Assembly (NCBI RefSeq): GCF_020740795.1
Contig: NC_067295.1
Coordinates: 3,472,501 to 3,536,500, forward strand
Reading direction: 5' to 3'
DNA length: 64,000 nt
Origin: Apus apus
Taxonomy: Eukaryota > Chordata > Aves > Apodiformes > Apodidae
Part shown: in pieces, positions 20,701-37,700 of the stretch
Layout of the letters: each line of letters opens with the position of its first letter
Numbering within the stretch: the stretch's first letter is position 1
Notes under the pieces: generated by a model
What the model saw: only the letters and a program-made list of their open reading frames with translations
Database searches by the model: none
Told to the model about the DNA's origin: nothing
Position numbers and translations under genes: made by a program

Positions 20701-23700
20701 GAAGGGGGTGGGAGAGGCAGGGGTGGGCAGGGAAGGGTGGTGGCACCCAGAGCTGAGGGACACTTGGAAGCTCATTGCCTGACACTGGGTGTCCCAGCTC
20801 TGCTGTGGGTGAGGGATGGGGACACCCACCTTGGGCAACACCTCCCTGGCTCCCTCTCTGCAGGACAAGCCTTGGTGCTGATGTCTCCAAAACCAGACCA
20901 CAGGGGAAAAAAGAACTGATTCCCCAAGTATCTTAAATATGGATCAATAATCCCAGTTCTCACCCAAAACTCCTGGAGTGTTTCACTGAGTTCAGTGTGT
21001 CCTTCTTTCATTGTTTGGATTCTAGCAGAGGAGCTTTTTTGGTTTGTCCCATCTGCACCAAAAATCCAGAGAGAGTGCAGGAGGAGCAGACCTTTCCAGA
21101 AGCTCAGCCCTGAACCATTTATTGATTGTATTTGTTTTGTACAGGTAGAAAAGGAGGCCACAAAGGCCGGGCAAGACAGTACACAAGTCCTGAGGAGATT
21201 GATGCCCAGCTCCAAGCAGAAAAGCAGAAGGCAAGGGTAGGTGTTTGCCTTTGTTCTGTGCTTGTTGTGCTCAGTCCTGGCTTGTGCAACGTGCTTAACC
21301 TGCAGCCCCTGAGAAGTGTGGCTCAGTCAAGGGCTGCAGGTCATTCTGTCAGTGATCACAAGGTGGGTTCTGAATATCTCTGTCTGGGGAGCCTGCAGGG
21401 TGGGATCCAGTCTGGTTCCACACAGAGGTGAGGGCAGGTAGACCACCCTGTTCACACTGTGCAGATTAAAGGACAAGGAAGATGGTTACACAGCAGCCCC
21501 AGACATCTTTTCCCTCCCATGTTTCATTGTTCTGGTCTCCAGTGCCAGCTGATGGTTTTTCACTCGTGCTGTGCAGCTTGGCTGGGGAGGAGGGGGGTTC
21601 ATATCTTGACATCTTACTCTAGGTTGAAGGTATCATATTTGCCCTCTTTAGACTTAAAAGACTAAAAAAATCCTTTGACTCCTTCCTGTGCACATGATTT
21701 TCTTCATAGAATCCCAGACTGGTTTGGGTTGGAAGGGACCTTAAAGACCACCCAGTTCCAGCCCCCTGCATGGGCAGGGACACCTCCCAGCAGCCCAGGC
21801 TGCTCCAAGCCCCATCCAACCTGCCCTTCAACACTGCCAGGGATGGGGCAGCCACAGCTTCTCTGGGCAACCTGTTCCAGTGAACCTGTTCTTGTTTGCC
21901 TGTGACTTGCAGGGAGAGATAACAGTTTTCTGGCATGAGGCCTTTTTTGGGTGTGTTTCTGTGCCACAGCACAGGATTGCAACAGCTCCCCAGCATTCCT
22001 CAACTACCTAGCTGGGATTATAGGAGACATGACTGCTTTTTTAAATCCTCACTCTCTGGATTCCCACATTCCCAGCTGCAGTGCCCCTCTCACTGCTGTT
22101 CTCTGGGAATTCCTGCACGTGTTGCCTAAGCCTGAAGAGACAGTTCCAGCTGGAGCTCAGAGCACTGACTGCAGCAGGATAATTCTACCCATATAGGAAA
22201 CACTGATTAATACCTCCTGGAAGAAGATCACACTCTCAAGGAGTTCTGAGCCACGTTGTTGACTCCTTTTCAATGTCTTGAGCAGCTGTTGCTCAGGACA
22301 GTTGTGTGCTGTGCTGCTTGGCCACATATTCCAACTTTGTGTTGGATTTCTTCTTCCCAAATAGAACTCCTCTTGGTTTGTTTTCTGATTCCACCTTCTT
22401 GGTTTCATGCCATCTTTCCAAATTCTGGAGGCACTTAGGGGCTGATCCTCTTTTCCAAAAGGATTCCAGCTCCTACCAGTGTGATGTGATTCATGAAGTT
22501 TGAAGTTATTAGACACGTCCGAGTTATTCCAGCTGGAAATGGAACAGAACACAGGGGACCCCACTGGAAAAGTCTGCCTTGTTTCAAAACAACCCAGAGA
22601 ATTGCTCTTTGGGAAAGGATTCCTTCCTTTTCTGGTGTGATAACCCATAGAGTGACTGTTACATCTAACACTTTCATTAGGGAAAGCTTAAAAAAAGCCA
22701 AATAACAAAATTACTCCTCTTAGTGCCTGTAGCTCATCCCCTTTGCCACTGGCTCTGGTGAGGGGTGTTTGGCAGTGGCAAAGCCAAGCCTTCCACACCC
22801 AGCTTGGTCCTCCTGATCTTACCTTCTCATGATTTACAAATGAGTTCCTGGATTCTGACTGGTAGAACCTGGGCTGGGAAGACCATAATTCCTTGGATAA
22901 GGTTCTGGTTGGTGGTTGTCAGTTGGCTTTTCTCTATGTTTTTATCTAGCTCTCAGATAGGATCCAACTCTGCACTACATGGGTGTAGTTTCCAGTCCCT
23001 GAGATACTGTGCACCAGAAACCCAAGACAAAAAGTCTCCTGGAGATCTTTCCTTTGGGGATAACAAAGTGCCTTGTCTGTCTTTGGCAGTGGTTTTCCTG
23101 GCCTGTGGCACAGAGAGAGCAGTAGAGCTGTTCAGAGGTGATTGCTGGGGCAGGTAGTGCACACTTAGGTGTTGAGAACCAGCTGGTTTGTAACAGCCAG
23201 GAAGCCCTGGTGACACAAGGGTCACATCAGGGACACCAGCTCTCCCTGTCCTCCCTCCAAAACAATCCCATTTACAAGTCACTGCTGGATTTGGGATTTT
23301 TACTGACACACATTTTCCCTAATTCCCTGTGACTTTGTAGGAAGAAGAGGAGCAAGAAGAAGGAGGTGAAGGAGCAACAGGGGACCCCAAAAAGGAGAAG
23401 AAGTCTTTAGATTCAGATGAGAGTGATGAAGATGATGATGATTACCAGGTACTCCTGTTCTCGGGCTACTTAATGCATTTGCACCACCCAGCTTCTCTTG
23501 ACTCCCAGGTCTCTTTTGAGAGCTGCCTACAGCAAATTTTTAATGGAAGGAGTAATTTTAGAAGCCAAAAGAAACCCCCTTTCCTTTGACTGCATTTTGC
23601 AGTGAAAGGAAATTTTCATTCTCAGAATGAAAACTTGTGTATTTGTAGCATTTTTTAAAAAGGCTGAAGAGGCCTGGCGGGGCAGATCTTTGGTCTGGGA

Positions 23701-25905
23701 TGGTTTTGTTGCCTGGTAGTGAAAACCTCTTGGACATTTTGCTCTAGGGGTGTGTTGCAGTGTGTCTGAGGAGCTCTGCTGGAAGATGGGGGTGGGTGTC
23801 AGAGGCTTCTGAACCTTTTTCTTCTTCTTGAACCTCAGCAAAAGCGCAAGGGCGTGGAGGGGTTGATAGACATCGAGAATCCCAACCGTGTCATTCAGAC
23901 AACCAAGAAAGTCACTCAGCTGGACCTGGATGGACCTAAGGAGCTCTCCCGACGAGAGAGGTGAGTCTTCCCTGCTGGAATTTCATCCTGGGAGGTGCTT
24001 CCCTGCCCTGTGTGTGTGGGTGTTTTGGGGAAGCCCTTTGAGTGTGTTGCTGTGTAGGGCAGACACTGAACAGCAGCAGATGGTTGGGCAGGACTTGCTG
24101 TGGTTCAAAGAGTCTCCTTAACAAACTCCACAGAAGTTGTCTGTCCTCTGGGAGCAGCCATGGCCATCCTGGGGCCAGGCAGCTTGGCTGGGTGCACCGG
24201 GAGAGGGAAGTTTGTTTCTGTGATGTGGGTGTAGACCATTCCTTTCCTGAAATTTTGTCCCAAAAGTCAGACCTAACTGAAATCCATTCACCAGGGGCCA
24301 CCTTGAGGGCCACTTCAGCCTCTACAGGTGTCCAGGTGGCAGGTATTGGTTTCCCAGATTCTAGGGATTGTGGTGAAATTTTTGTCTGAGCAGATGAGTC
24401 AGATGAGAACCAAAGTTGAATCTTCTAGTTTCATTTAGCAAGGGAGAGTTCCAGAGTGCAAGATTCTGGGATAAGTTGCTTCAGCAGCAGCTCAGCCCTA
24501 TGGGGTGAGGCTGAGGAGAACACGTTGCAGTTGCTGTGCAGTCCAGGGCTGATTTGTTTGACCTCATGGTTCAGTGTCCTTTGGCTGAAGGAAGGTGGAA
24601 ATACCTCTCTCATCACCCCTGTTGAAACCCATAGGTAGAACCTGTGCTTGAAAACTGGTGACAGGGGCCCCCAGCTCTGCCCTCACTGCCTGTGCCTGCC
24701 TGCTCTGCTGGGCTCCCTGCTGACTGGTGATTCATTCCAACAGGGAGGAAATAGAGAAACAAAAGGCAAAAGAAAGGTACATGAAGATGCACCTTGCTGG
24801 GAAGACAGAGCAGGCCAAGGCAGATCTGGCCCGATTAGCCATCATCCGGAAGCAAAGGGAAGAAGCTGCCAGAAAGAAAGAAGAAGAAAGAAAAGGTTAG
24901 AGAGTAATTAATCTTATCCCCTGGCATCTCTCTGCAATGGCTGTGCTGCCATGAGGTGTGGTTTCCCATGTTGCACGTGGTCATCCCTCATCTCCTGAGA
25001 CTCCCTGGTGTTGCTACAACTCCTCTTGTCAAAACCAGGTTCAGCTGTTTCGTTCTTGCAAAGCTCTTGCTTTATAAAGCTCATCTGAAGAGGGATCAGG
25101 GAAGGAGAAGGGAATTGCTTTGTCCTCAGGCCGTTGATATCCTCCCAGTCAGCGCTTGCTCTGATGGGGTTCCGTGAGTTCCCTGTGCTGGGTGGGATTT
25201 CTCCTCTTTGCCTGCTGGGGATCCAAACTGCCCAGGGATTAGCCACACTCCTCCCCTGCCTGGACTTTCTCTTCAGCTCGGACAGGTGTGAACCAGAAGG
25301 CTGCTGAGCTTGTCTTCTCAGTGGCTTCCACTGAGAAGTTTTTGCAGCAGCGGCAGCAGGGTCGTTAGTGGACACCTGAAGAGAGGCCAAGGATGGAGGG
25401 AATGTGCAAGGGGGGCCCCTTCCCCTAATCCAGAGGGGATCTACCAGGGATTGGTGGGGAGGGTCAGATTTTTTCCTGTTTCCTCACTGTATGTGGCTAC
25501 TGGGATTTCAGTCTCTGGGGCTGTCAAGCCACCACCAATCCCTGATATGTAGATTCACTGAATTGTTTTGATTGGAAAAGACCTCTGAGGTCACCAAGTC
25601 CAGCCATTAACCCAGCACTGCCAAGGCCACCACTGAACCATGTCCCTCAGCACCACCACATCTACACGGCTTTTAAGCAGCTCTAGGGATGGTGACTCCA
25701 CCCTGGGCAGCCTATACTAGGGCCTGACAACCCTTTTGGTGAAGAAATTTTTCCTAACATCCCATCTAAACCTCCCCTGGCTAAATTGAGGCCCTTCCCT
25801 CTAGGTCCTGTGAAGTGACAAAACCTCTGTTCTTTCCCTCCCCCAGCAAAAGACGAAGCGGCCATGGCAGGTAAAAGACTGCAGTCACTGTCCCTCAACA
25901 AGTAA
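17761..25905 (+). CDS. PDAP1: PDGFA-associated protein 1 (PAP1/PP28)
   Basis: PDAP1 (28-kDa heat- and acid-stable phosphoprotein) is a conserved, highly charged cytosolic protein reported to bind PDGF-A; its molecular role is still loosely defined. Coding exons: 17761-17773, 21145-21236, 23341-23448, 23839-23960, 24744-24895, 25847-25905; 546 nt, 181 residues, equal to human. The order of segments is an N-terminal Gly/Lys region ([19 protein letters not shown]), an acidic stretch with [12 protein letters not shown], the conserved core [29 protein letters not shown], then a long Lys/Glu/Arg helix likely to form a coiled coil, ending SLSLNK. Exon 1 encodes only four full codons. Intron 1 (about 3.4 kb) begins with a GGGAC repeat almost at the donor. 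The start is shared in a CpG island with BUD31. Confidence 0.97.
17777..17849 (+). repeat. (GGGAC)n repeat next to the PDAP1 intron 1 donor
   Basis: Roughly fourteen perfect GGGAC units begin about four bases after the exon 1 donor (GT at 17774-17775). The tract lies on the transcribed side of the promoter. Confidence 0.95.
19203..19341 (-). mobile_element. CR1 LINE fragment
   Basis: A short reverse CR1 3' piece in PDAP1 intron 1. It begins atagaatcacagaatccc and includes tgggttggaagggacctt and gggcagggacacctcccacc. Confidence 0.88.
21705..21885 (-). mobile_element. CR1 LINE fragment
   Basis: A reverse CR1 3' piece in PDAP1 intron 2, closely similar to the copies at 16583 and 12000 (ccctgcatgggcagggacac; caacactgccagggatgggg). 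Confidence 0.88.
25549..25806 (-). mobile_element. CR1 LINE fragment, divergent subfamily
   Basis: A reverse CR1 piece ending about 40 bases before the last PDAP1 exon. Its sequence (ggaaaagacctctgaggtca; cactgccaaggccaccactg) differs clearly from the other copies here, suggesting an older or different CR1 subfamily. Confidence 0.8.
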
Positions 25906-26669
25906 GCACAGGACATGCCAGAGGAGGAAACACCAGGGAACTGTGCCTGGTGCCTGCCAGGAACTCTGTCCTGTTGCATCCCATCCCTGCCACGTCGGGT
26001 GTACTGCCAAGTCACCTCCACCTCCAAGAGACACCGGCGACGTGTTTGTCTTCATCCTGGCACAGATTCCCAGTGGGGTTGGGGCAGCTGCTGCCCTGGG
26101 CACAGGGCTGTGCTGAGCAGCCACTCTCTGTAACAGTTTGGAAACCTGAATGTTTTTTTGCTGTTTTTAGGGTTCAGAACTCCTAGGTGGGGGGAGGTGG
26201 GGTGGGAGGGGAGATGCTTCACATATTAGATTGCAAGAAAATAGATTGTGGGGTCGTTGTGGGGTGGGGCATGGGGGCTGGGGGGGCTTTGACTTGCTAG
26301 TGAGAGCCCAAGGATGCTGTATCCCAGAATCCTGTGGGAATCCCATCATGTTTTGCTGCAGGGTGTTGCAGTATAATCTGGGAGCCTGACTTCATGGACC
26401 TGTGAAGTGCTGTTCCTTCCCACTTTCATCCCTCCTTTCTTGCAGCCAGTCTCCCCCTTTTCCCTCCTCTTCATTTTTATTTTGTTTTCCTTCTCCTCAT
26501 TAGGGATAGTGCCAGTTTTTAATCACATCATCCTTTGTTTAAAGGAAAAAAAACCCAACACATTAATTGTATCAGACCCAGATGGGAAAAAAAAAAAAAA
26601 AACAACAACTTGATAAAGTTAAAAAACAAACAAACAAACAACCCAACAACAGAACTTGTATATCTGGCT

Positions 26670-26675
26670 GATTAA
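26670..26675 (+). promoter_or_regulatory. PDAP1: candidate PDAP1 poly(A) signal ATTAAA
   Basis: A variant ATTAAA about 765 bases after the PDAP1 stop, following an A-rich run and followed by T/GT-rich sequence. The end of the 3'UTR is uncertain. Confidence 0.35.
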
Positions 26676-26699
26676 AATGTAAATTATCATAATTGCTCA

Positions 26700-27840
26700 G
26701 TCCTTGTGTGTGTAAGTGAGCACGAGTGGACAGGCTGCTGCTGAGACACGAGGGGCAGTGGCAGCCTGGTGGGGTGGTGGCTTCTGCCCCTGGTGTTTCC
26801 ATCTTGTTTGTGGTGTGGGATTTGGCTGGAGGTTCAGGAGCTGCAGCAGCAGATGCAGCCTGAGGGCACGAAGCTTTTCCTGCTGCCTCTGATGGACGTT
26901 CTTGCACAATCTGGTTACCACAGCGAGAAAACAACCCCCCCGGGCTGCTGTGAACCTGGGCACTGTGTCAGAAGGGCAGTCCCTGGGCTGTCACCCCTGT
27001 CACATTCCTGGCTCAGTGCAGGGCTGCTGGAGCTGCAGCTGCTCTAACCTGCTGTGCCCCAGGCCATCTGGGGAGTCCTTCCCAGGCTGGAGGAGATCCA
27101 GCCCCAGAGCTGGGACCAGAGCTCTTGGGAGTTGCTCACAGAGAGGTCACAGTGGTAGAGACACAGGGTGACAGGTGTGATTTGTTCTGTGTCACAGGTG
27201 AGGGGTGGGGCTTGTTCACATGGGGTGAACACACACAAATGGGTGGAAAAACCTCCCAGCAGAACACATTTCCCTCTAACTACTGTCCAGACCAGAACCT
27301 GAATGTCCCCTCCTGTCTCTGCCAGCCAGTGCTCCCCTCCGGGCTGTGGTCAGTGTAAGGGCTGGGCTGCTCTGGGGGCACCACCAGGACAGGTGTGACA
27401 CCTGAGTGTCACAGGGAGGGCTGATCCTGGGGGGAGTGACCACCTCACACTGCACAGGCTCCTTTTCCTAAATGTGGGATTTCCTTGCAGAGCCCCTCAG
27501 TGAGTGCTGGAGCAGCTGGGCATGGTGTGGGCTCAGGTACTGGTTCTTCTACCTCTGCCAAAGCCCTTCCCAACCACTTCACCATCACGTGTGGAACAGC
27601 TCACCCTGCCCATTGTTCACTACACACAATTAAACCCTGCTCTGAAATGCAGGATTTATCTGGTTTATCTTACAGCTCCAAAGGCTCCTTGGCACTCCTG
27701 GGAGCAGGGAACATGCAGGTGACATTCCCCTGACCCCCTTCTCCCCAGAGTCCTGATTCATCCTCAGAGCTGGGAGCAGAAAGCCTGGCTGAGATGTGCC
27801 ACAAACAGCTCTAACCACCCACGGGGGCACGTTGAGCTAT
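26700..27840. other. PDAP1-ARPC1B convergent intergenic stretch
   Basis: About 1.1 kb between two 3' ends. I recognise no coding exon, RNA gene or repeat family here. Part may be distal PDAP1 3'UTR. Confidence 0.45.
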
Positions 27841-27845
27841 TTCTT

Positions 27846-27911
27846 TTATTTTAAAGAGAAAAACAAACCATAAATCCTCGGCTATAGGCAGGAAAAAATC
27901 CCGAGTTTATT
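27846..27911 (-). promoter_or_regulatory. ARPC1B: candidate ARPC1B poly(A) signals
   Basis: Minus-strand AATAAA occurs at 27911-27906 and 27851-27846, some 230-290 bases past the ARPC1B stop. The first, after an A-run, looks the more likely. Confidence 0.6.
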
Positions 27912-28137
27912 ATTTTTTTTTTTCCTTGGTTCCTTTAAGCGACGTATGACCAGCATCGGGTAGGATGGTAACAAAAAGAAGAAGAAAACCCAAAGTTTTC
28001 TGGGTGTGAGAGCAGCCGCCGGGGCTGGAGGCAGCCGGGGGCGCTGGTGGCCCCGCGGCCGGCTGGTGTGACACGGGGCTGGGGACAAAGCGGGCAGGGA
28101 CAGGCTGGCAGGGGGACACCCTTCCCGGCTGGCTCCT

Positions 28138-32223
<4,086 letters not shown>

Positions 32224-32746
32224 TCACAGGCTGGGGATCTGGTGAGACACCCGTGGCCGTCAGGAGATGCTGCTCTAGCCACGGGGACAAGACCCCAGCA
32301 GGACTCCCCCCTCCCAACCCACCAAGCCTTCCCTGCCACCGGGATAAGCCCCCACTGCATCTCCTCTCTGCCAGGGAAGAACTTCCCCTGAGGATTTCAG
32401 AGCTCAGAGTGTGCCCAAGCAAGGGGAAGGGTGCCCTGACAGGTCCATCTCAGCAGGTGAGATGGGGGTGGGTGTCCCACAGCCAGATGAAAAGCAGGGA
32501 CCACTTCCAGGCACTTCCAAACTGTGCTGTCATCCCACCACAGCCATCTGAAGCCTGGTGGGCAGGAGCCAGCCAAGCACATGGGGACCTGTCTGCCAGC
32601 CCCACATGCATTCCAAAGTGCCCTCCGTGGGCAGCACCTCCTCCCTCCAGTCGCTTCCACCAGCCCCATGGGGCTAGATCCACTTGGTCCTTCCCTGCCT
32701 CTTTATTTAGGAAGAGCCAAAGTCCCATGGGAGGACCTCCATCCTG

Positions 32747-32786
32747 TCCCATCCCATCCCATCCCATCCCATCCCATCCCATCCCA
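32747..32786. repeat. (ATCCC)n minisatellite
   Basis: About eight ATCCC units within the long first (5'UTR) intron of ARPC1B. Confidence 0.9.
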
Positions 32787-34317
32787 AGTGTGCTCAGCAC
32801 TGGTGACTAATCCCTTCCCCTGGCTGAGCTCACCCCACTCCCACCAGCTCCCACTGACCACGCCAGTGCCACAGGATGGAGTGGATTCCTGCAATCCTGC
32901 TCTGGTGCAGTGGGGCCAGGAAGGGCTTGGAGCAGCAGTGCTGCCCCTTGACCATCTGGCCGAGGTAAAGCAGGGATGTAGGGAAACACCTCACCAGGGT
33001 GTGACAGACAGGGATTACTCAGAGCTTGCCTCTAGGCTATTTCGGGAACTCCCTGAGCACTTCCCATTTTCTTTGGCAGCTCAAAACAGTACAGGGGAAA
33101 GAAAAAAGTCCCTCCCAGCAAAACTCTGTCTCTGGGCTGGTGAAAAACAATCCGTGGAGCTCCATCACCTGCCTTTTGCACACAAACCCCTGTCAGGGCT
33201 GCTCACCCTTAGGGCGCCCATCACTCCCCGCAGTGGTTTATGTCTCATTTCCACAGCAGCTGGTTCACAGCCAGTTCTCTGCTGATATCCCGTGGGACAA
33301 GGCCTGGAGTAGGAGCCACGGGCAGCTCCTTTCCCAGCAGGGAACAGCACCGGAGGGGCCGTGGCTGTCCCGCTGCTTCACACACCGGCTCTCAAGGGAG
33401 GAAAACGGGCATTTGCAGCGGGCCAGACCGCGCGGGATTGGGACCCGAAGCTGCTCCGTTATCTCCCCGACCAGCCCCGAGGCGCCAAGCGGTTAGGAAA
33501 CATCCTTGGAGGAGATAACCAAGCCTTGGCAGGAGCTGAGCGCCGGGGGCTCCTCCCGGTCCCAGGGAGGAAACCAGGGCTGGAGGAGCTGGTTTTCGGC
33601 TTTGCTGAGCCTGGCGGGGCAGCGGGAGGTGGTTTTGCACCAGCCAGCATAAAGACGCTGTGAAGATCCCCCCGGGAGCTACAGGACTCCCTAAAGCTGT
33701 CCCCAGCCATGGAGGTGGCCCCGTCCTTCTGCACTGCCAAGACCCCGACACTGACCCCCCGGGAGCCCCTCTGCTCCCGTGGGGCTGGGGGTGTCACCCC
33801 CACATGCTCCTGCCAGCCAGCCCAGGGACCCATCCTCAGTCCCCAGCATTGGTGTGGGGCTCTCCAGGATCCAGCCCAACCCTGGGGGGACATCACTACC
33901 CCAGGGCAGATGAAAGGCAGCTCTGACCCTCCTCTTCCTCACACGGGTTAAAGCTGGAGGCAGCCCCAGGAGGAGAGGACAGACTGCGGACAGTCCTGGC
34001 TCTGCCAGCACTGCCCCCCTCCTCAGGATGCCCCACCTTGGGGACCCTTCCCAACACCCCACAGCTGCCGGGCCTCCAGCGAGAGGAGGAAACTCCAACT
34101 TGCTGCCAAAGCAAGGGGGAGGGGGGGGAGGAGGAAAGCCCCCAAAACACAGCGACGGCAAAACCCGGGAGCAGCGAGGGGCGTCCTGCACCCCCCTCGG
34201 AACCCCGAGCAGCCCCGGCCCGAGCAGGGTGTGAGCACGGGGGGAGGTGACGGCCACAGCCCCATGGGGCAGACCCGCTGGGTGCTGGAGGGGCAGAGCT
34301 GGGTCCCCGCTCCTTAC

Positions 34318-34600
34318 CTTGCTGGGCAGCGCAGGCAGGGGCTGCTTCATGGACTCTGGGCAGTCGACACGAACGGCAGCCCCGAGCGAGCGGCGGGAGC
34401 TGCTGCCTGCCCCGCACAGGCAGCCCGACTTCCCTTTTCCTCTCCGAGAAATGCAACCACTTCCTTACGTGGGCGTTGGGGGAGCGCGGAGCAGCTCGGC
34501 CGCCCTGCCCTGCCCTGCCTGCCAGGCCTCCCCGCCATCGCCCAGGGTGGACGGGCCACCGGCCCCGGGATGCTCCCGTGGGATGCGGGCAGCTCGCCCC
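34318..34600 (-). promoter_or_regulatory. ARPC1B: ARPC1B non-coding first exon and CpG-island promoter (inferred)
   Basis: On the minus strand a clear donor (AGCAAG|GTAAGG) ends an exon at 34318 inside a CpG-rich block. The matching acceptor lies at 32240-32239 (CACCAG|ATCCCC), just before the ARPC1B start codon. Upstream sequence contains an ETS-type core (ccacttcctt near 34449) next to tacgtggg. The transcription start is not determined. The exon contains an upstream ATG at 34350 (see findings). Confidence 0.55.
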
Positions 34601-34799
34601 GGCTGCTCCAAGGAAGGACGTGGCCAGGAGAGTGGAGGAGAAAGAGCCCCGTCCAACCCCTCCAGCAGCGAGAGGGTTGCTTGGTGCCCCAGTCCCTGAT
34701 CTGTTTGGGAAGCACAGACGTGGCAGGGGGGCCCTGCTGGCTGGTCCACAGCAGGTGAGCCCACCCGGGGCGAGACGTGTCAGCATCGCCTCCCACAGC

Positions 34800-37700
34800 C
34801 CGGGAGAGGCACAGCTTGGAGCTCACCCCATGGAGCCAGGATCTGGCCATCCTGAGCAGCAGCTGCTGCTGGTTCCTGCATCCCACTGAGCCCAGCAGGA
34901 TCCAAGCCCAGGCTGGCCAGACCCACACTCTGCTCCCCAACACACCACATGTGTATCCCCACTTACAGACATGAGGAACCAATTTTTATCCCACTCCCAG
35001 CCAGGCAGGTTAACTCCCAAGAACTCGGATCCTGCTGATAGTACTGGGAAGGGGAGATAGGCTTCAGCTTCTCACTCCCTTACTGCAGGCTGGCTGTGGA
35101 GTCCTGCCTGGAGGGATGCACTCACCTCTTCCCTCTCCGTCACCTCACAGAAGTGGAAGAGCAGCACGTGGGGGCCTGGTACAGGGAGGGCAGGGGCTGC
35201 ACAGGGCTTCTCAGCTGCTGGATGCAGATCTAAAAACCTCCTTGAGCTACAGAATTAATGCCCCAAGTGAGGGGTGAGCTGTCAATAAAGGCTCTACAAG
35301 TGGCACTGAGCAGGCAGCACATCCCTCCCTTAGTCCTGCTTCCCCTTATGCCTGTTGCCACCATCCCAGCAGACATGTGGAGATCCTGAGATGTCCCTGC
35401 AGGCTGGTGGGTCTCTGCATCTCTGGTCAGAAGTGAATCCCTAGAGTGGGAAAAGTCCCCCTTGGAAGCAGTGAGCTGCGTCCACTGAGGATGCACTGGT
35501 TTTGAACACTGCTTGGGTTTCTCTTGGCCTCAACAGCCCATGGAGGAACGAGCCAGTGCTGTGGAGGTCGGGAATGAAGGCTCAGCCCTGCTGGTTTCTT
35601 GCCAGATCCAAGTTGAGGTTTGACTAAGTCCTTTACCTGCTTTTGCTTCTGTTTTCTTAAGTGGAAAGATCCTCCTGTGCTCACGGCAGCTTGTCTTGTA
35701 ATGCTTGGGGCCTCTGCAGGAAGGTCCTGGAGGAAATATCCCACTGCACAGGTGCTGGGGACACCAGAACATTTTTTTTGCTGGGGTTTTTTTGGAGGTG
35801 GGGCAGAGAAGATAAAAAGCAGCACTGATTCTGCAACATTTTTTCATTTAGAGACCAGGGATTTTTTTCAGGCAGGTTCCTGACATCAGTCCCTGCCATC
35901 CCTGCTCATATAGAGCCCCATTTCTTCACCCCAACACCCTGTGTAACATCAAGCACATGCAGCCAGCAGCTCTCCTCTCATTAAGGCTGCAACCACAAGC
36001 ATTGCTTTCAAAGGTGCTCTAACCAGCATGGGCTAAGGAGCCTGGTGTTGGGGTCAGCTAAAGATGCCAGCAAATCCTCACCCAGTTGGACACAACAGGG
36101 GAGGCAACAGAGGAAATCTAGAGGCAAAACAAGCACCTGCCCTCCCCGTGGCTCAGACACCTGAGGTGGGAAGGCAGCAGAATGTCCCTGGGGAGCAGAG
36201 CAAGGGCCTGGACACCCAGAGAGCCACCATCTCCTACAAGGTGAAGAGCTCTCCTGGCCCCGCACACGGGGCTGTTTTCACTTGAATTATGGCTCGGGTG
36301 ACGGTTTGTTTATATTCCCTGTGCTCAGTCCTTTTCTAATGTAAATATCTCCAATCTGGTTTTAATCTTGGACTTCTAGCACATGCTATTTCTCTCAGAC
36401 AGGAACCTACAGCAGTTTCCTCAGACCTGTTTCTCAGCTTTTACCTTCTCCAGCTCTTCTACACAGAAAAAGAACACGGTGTCAAAATTCAGAGGTTCCT
36501 TTCCTCCATTCTTTCATGAGGTGATTTTTCCCCCATCCTTTTATATTCTTTAGGGCATATATTTTAGAATAACAATTTTTTAATGCTTTTTGGAAAGAAA
36601 CAACTTTGTTCTGCCAAGGTTGGTGGGGTCACCAGAAGACACTTAGTGCCCTGAGCATTGTATCCCAGCTGATCAGCCCACCACAAGTCCCCGTGCACAA
36701 CAGGTCACTTGAGTGCAAGGTGAGTAGAGGTTAATCATTATTTTCTGTTTAGAAGGAAGAGGAAATTGCAAACCTATGCTTGACTGGCTGGGGAGGAAGG
36801 TGGGAAACACAAGAAAACCTGAAAGAAGTGGAAATACTGTCAATTCTCTGCACAAAACCAACATTGCACCTGAAGATGACCCAGCGCTGCTATGGACACA
36901 GTTGACTTGCAGCAGAAGAGCAGCAGTTGTCAGCTTTGTGGGCTTATCTTCCACCCTCCCTTTTCACTCAGAGCTGTGAAACAAGCAGGGTATGAAGCAG
37001 CTCTGGTTCCAGAGGAAGTGGTAAATTTAGTCACTGGGGTTTTTTTTTAAGACACTTCCGCATTTTCAACAGAAATTACCAAGTTTTAACCTTGCAAAGC
37101 AAGGCTGTGAGCCAGATAATCCCCACCAGAGCACAGCCTGCCCCAAGGCAGCAGCACAGTTAATCTGAACTAGACCATGTGAATAAAATAAATTAGGCAC
37201 AAATGCCTGAGTGAGCTACTGAGGCCATAACTGAACTTCAAAAGATAGTCACCTGGTGACAAAGGCTCTGCACAGAAGCCAACCCACACTGACACCTCTG
37301 TCAAGTGTGCTTCATTTCTCCACCAGTCATTATAAACACAGGATTTTATAGGCTGAGCACTCAGCTCTAACCTGACAGGCAGGCCTGTGTAGCTTCACAG
37401 CCTTCCAAAGTGATTTGCTTTCAATGTGTCCTCCTAAGATCTGGCTCAACAGATTTTTGCCTGGTTTTCTACATGCCAGCCCTTCCACCCCATGCCCCAA
37501 GCACGGCACTGTGAGAAGTCTTTGTACTAATCCTAAAAGCTAACTACAGAGAATTCTGGTTGTTGCCTGTTAGAAAACTATGACCCACTAAAGGGACAAT
37601 AATAATAATAATAATAGTAATAATAAAAAAAATTACATCTGGGCTAATTTGCTGTTATTGCTGGATCAAAAGCAAGGCAGACAGAATGAGGAGCCAGCAG

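Noticed and set aside
34440-34465. ETS/RUNX-like composite (minus ggaagtggtt) as a blood-cell element for ARPC1B
   Set aside because: The RUNX half deviates from TGYGGT and a single short match in a GC-rich promoter is weak evidence.
33896-34786. Long minus-strand frames near the ARPC1B promoter
   Set aside because: CpG-island frames without recognisable domains; the region is better explained as promoter and non-coding first exon.
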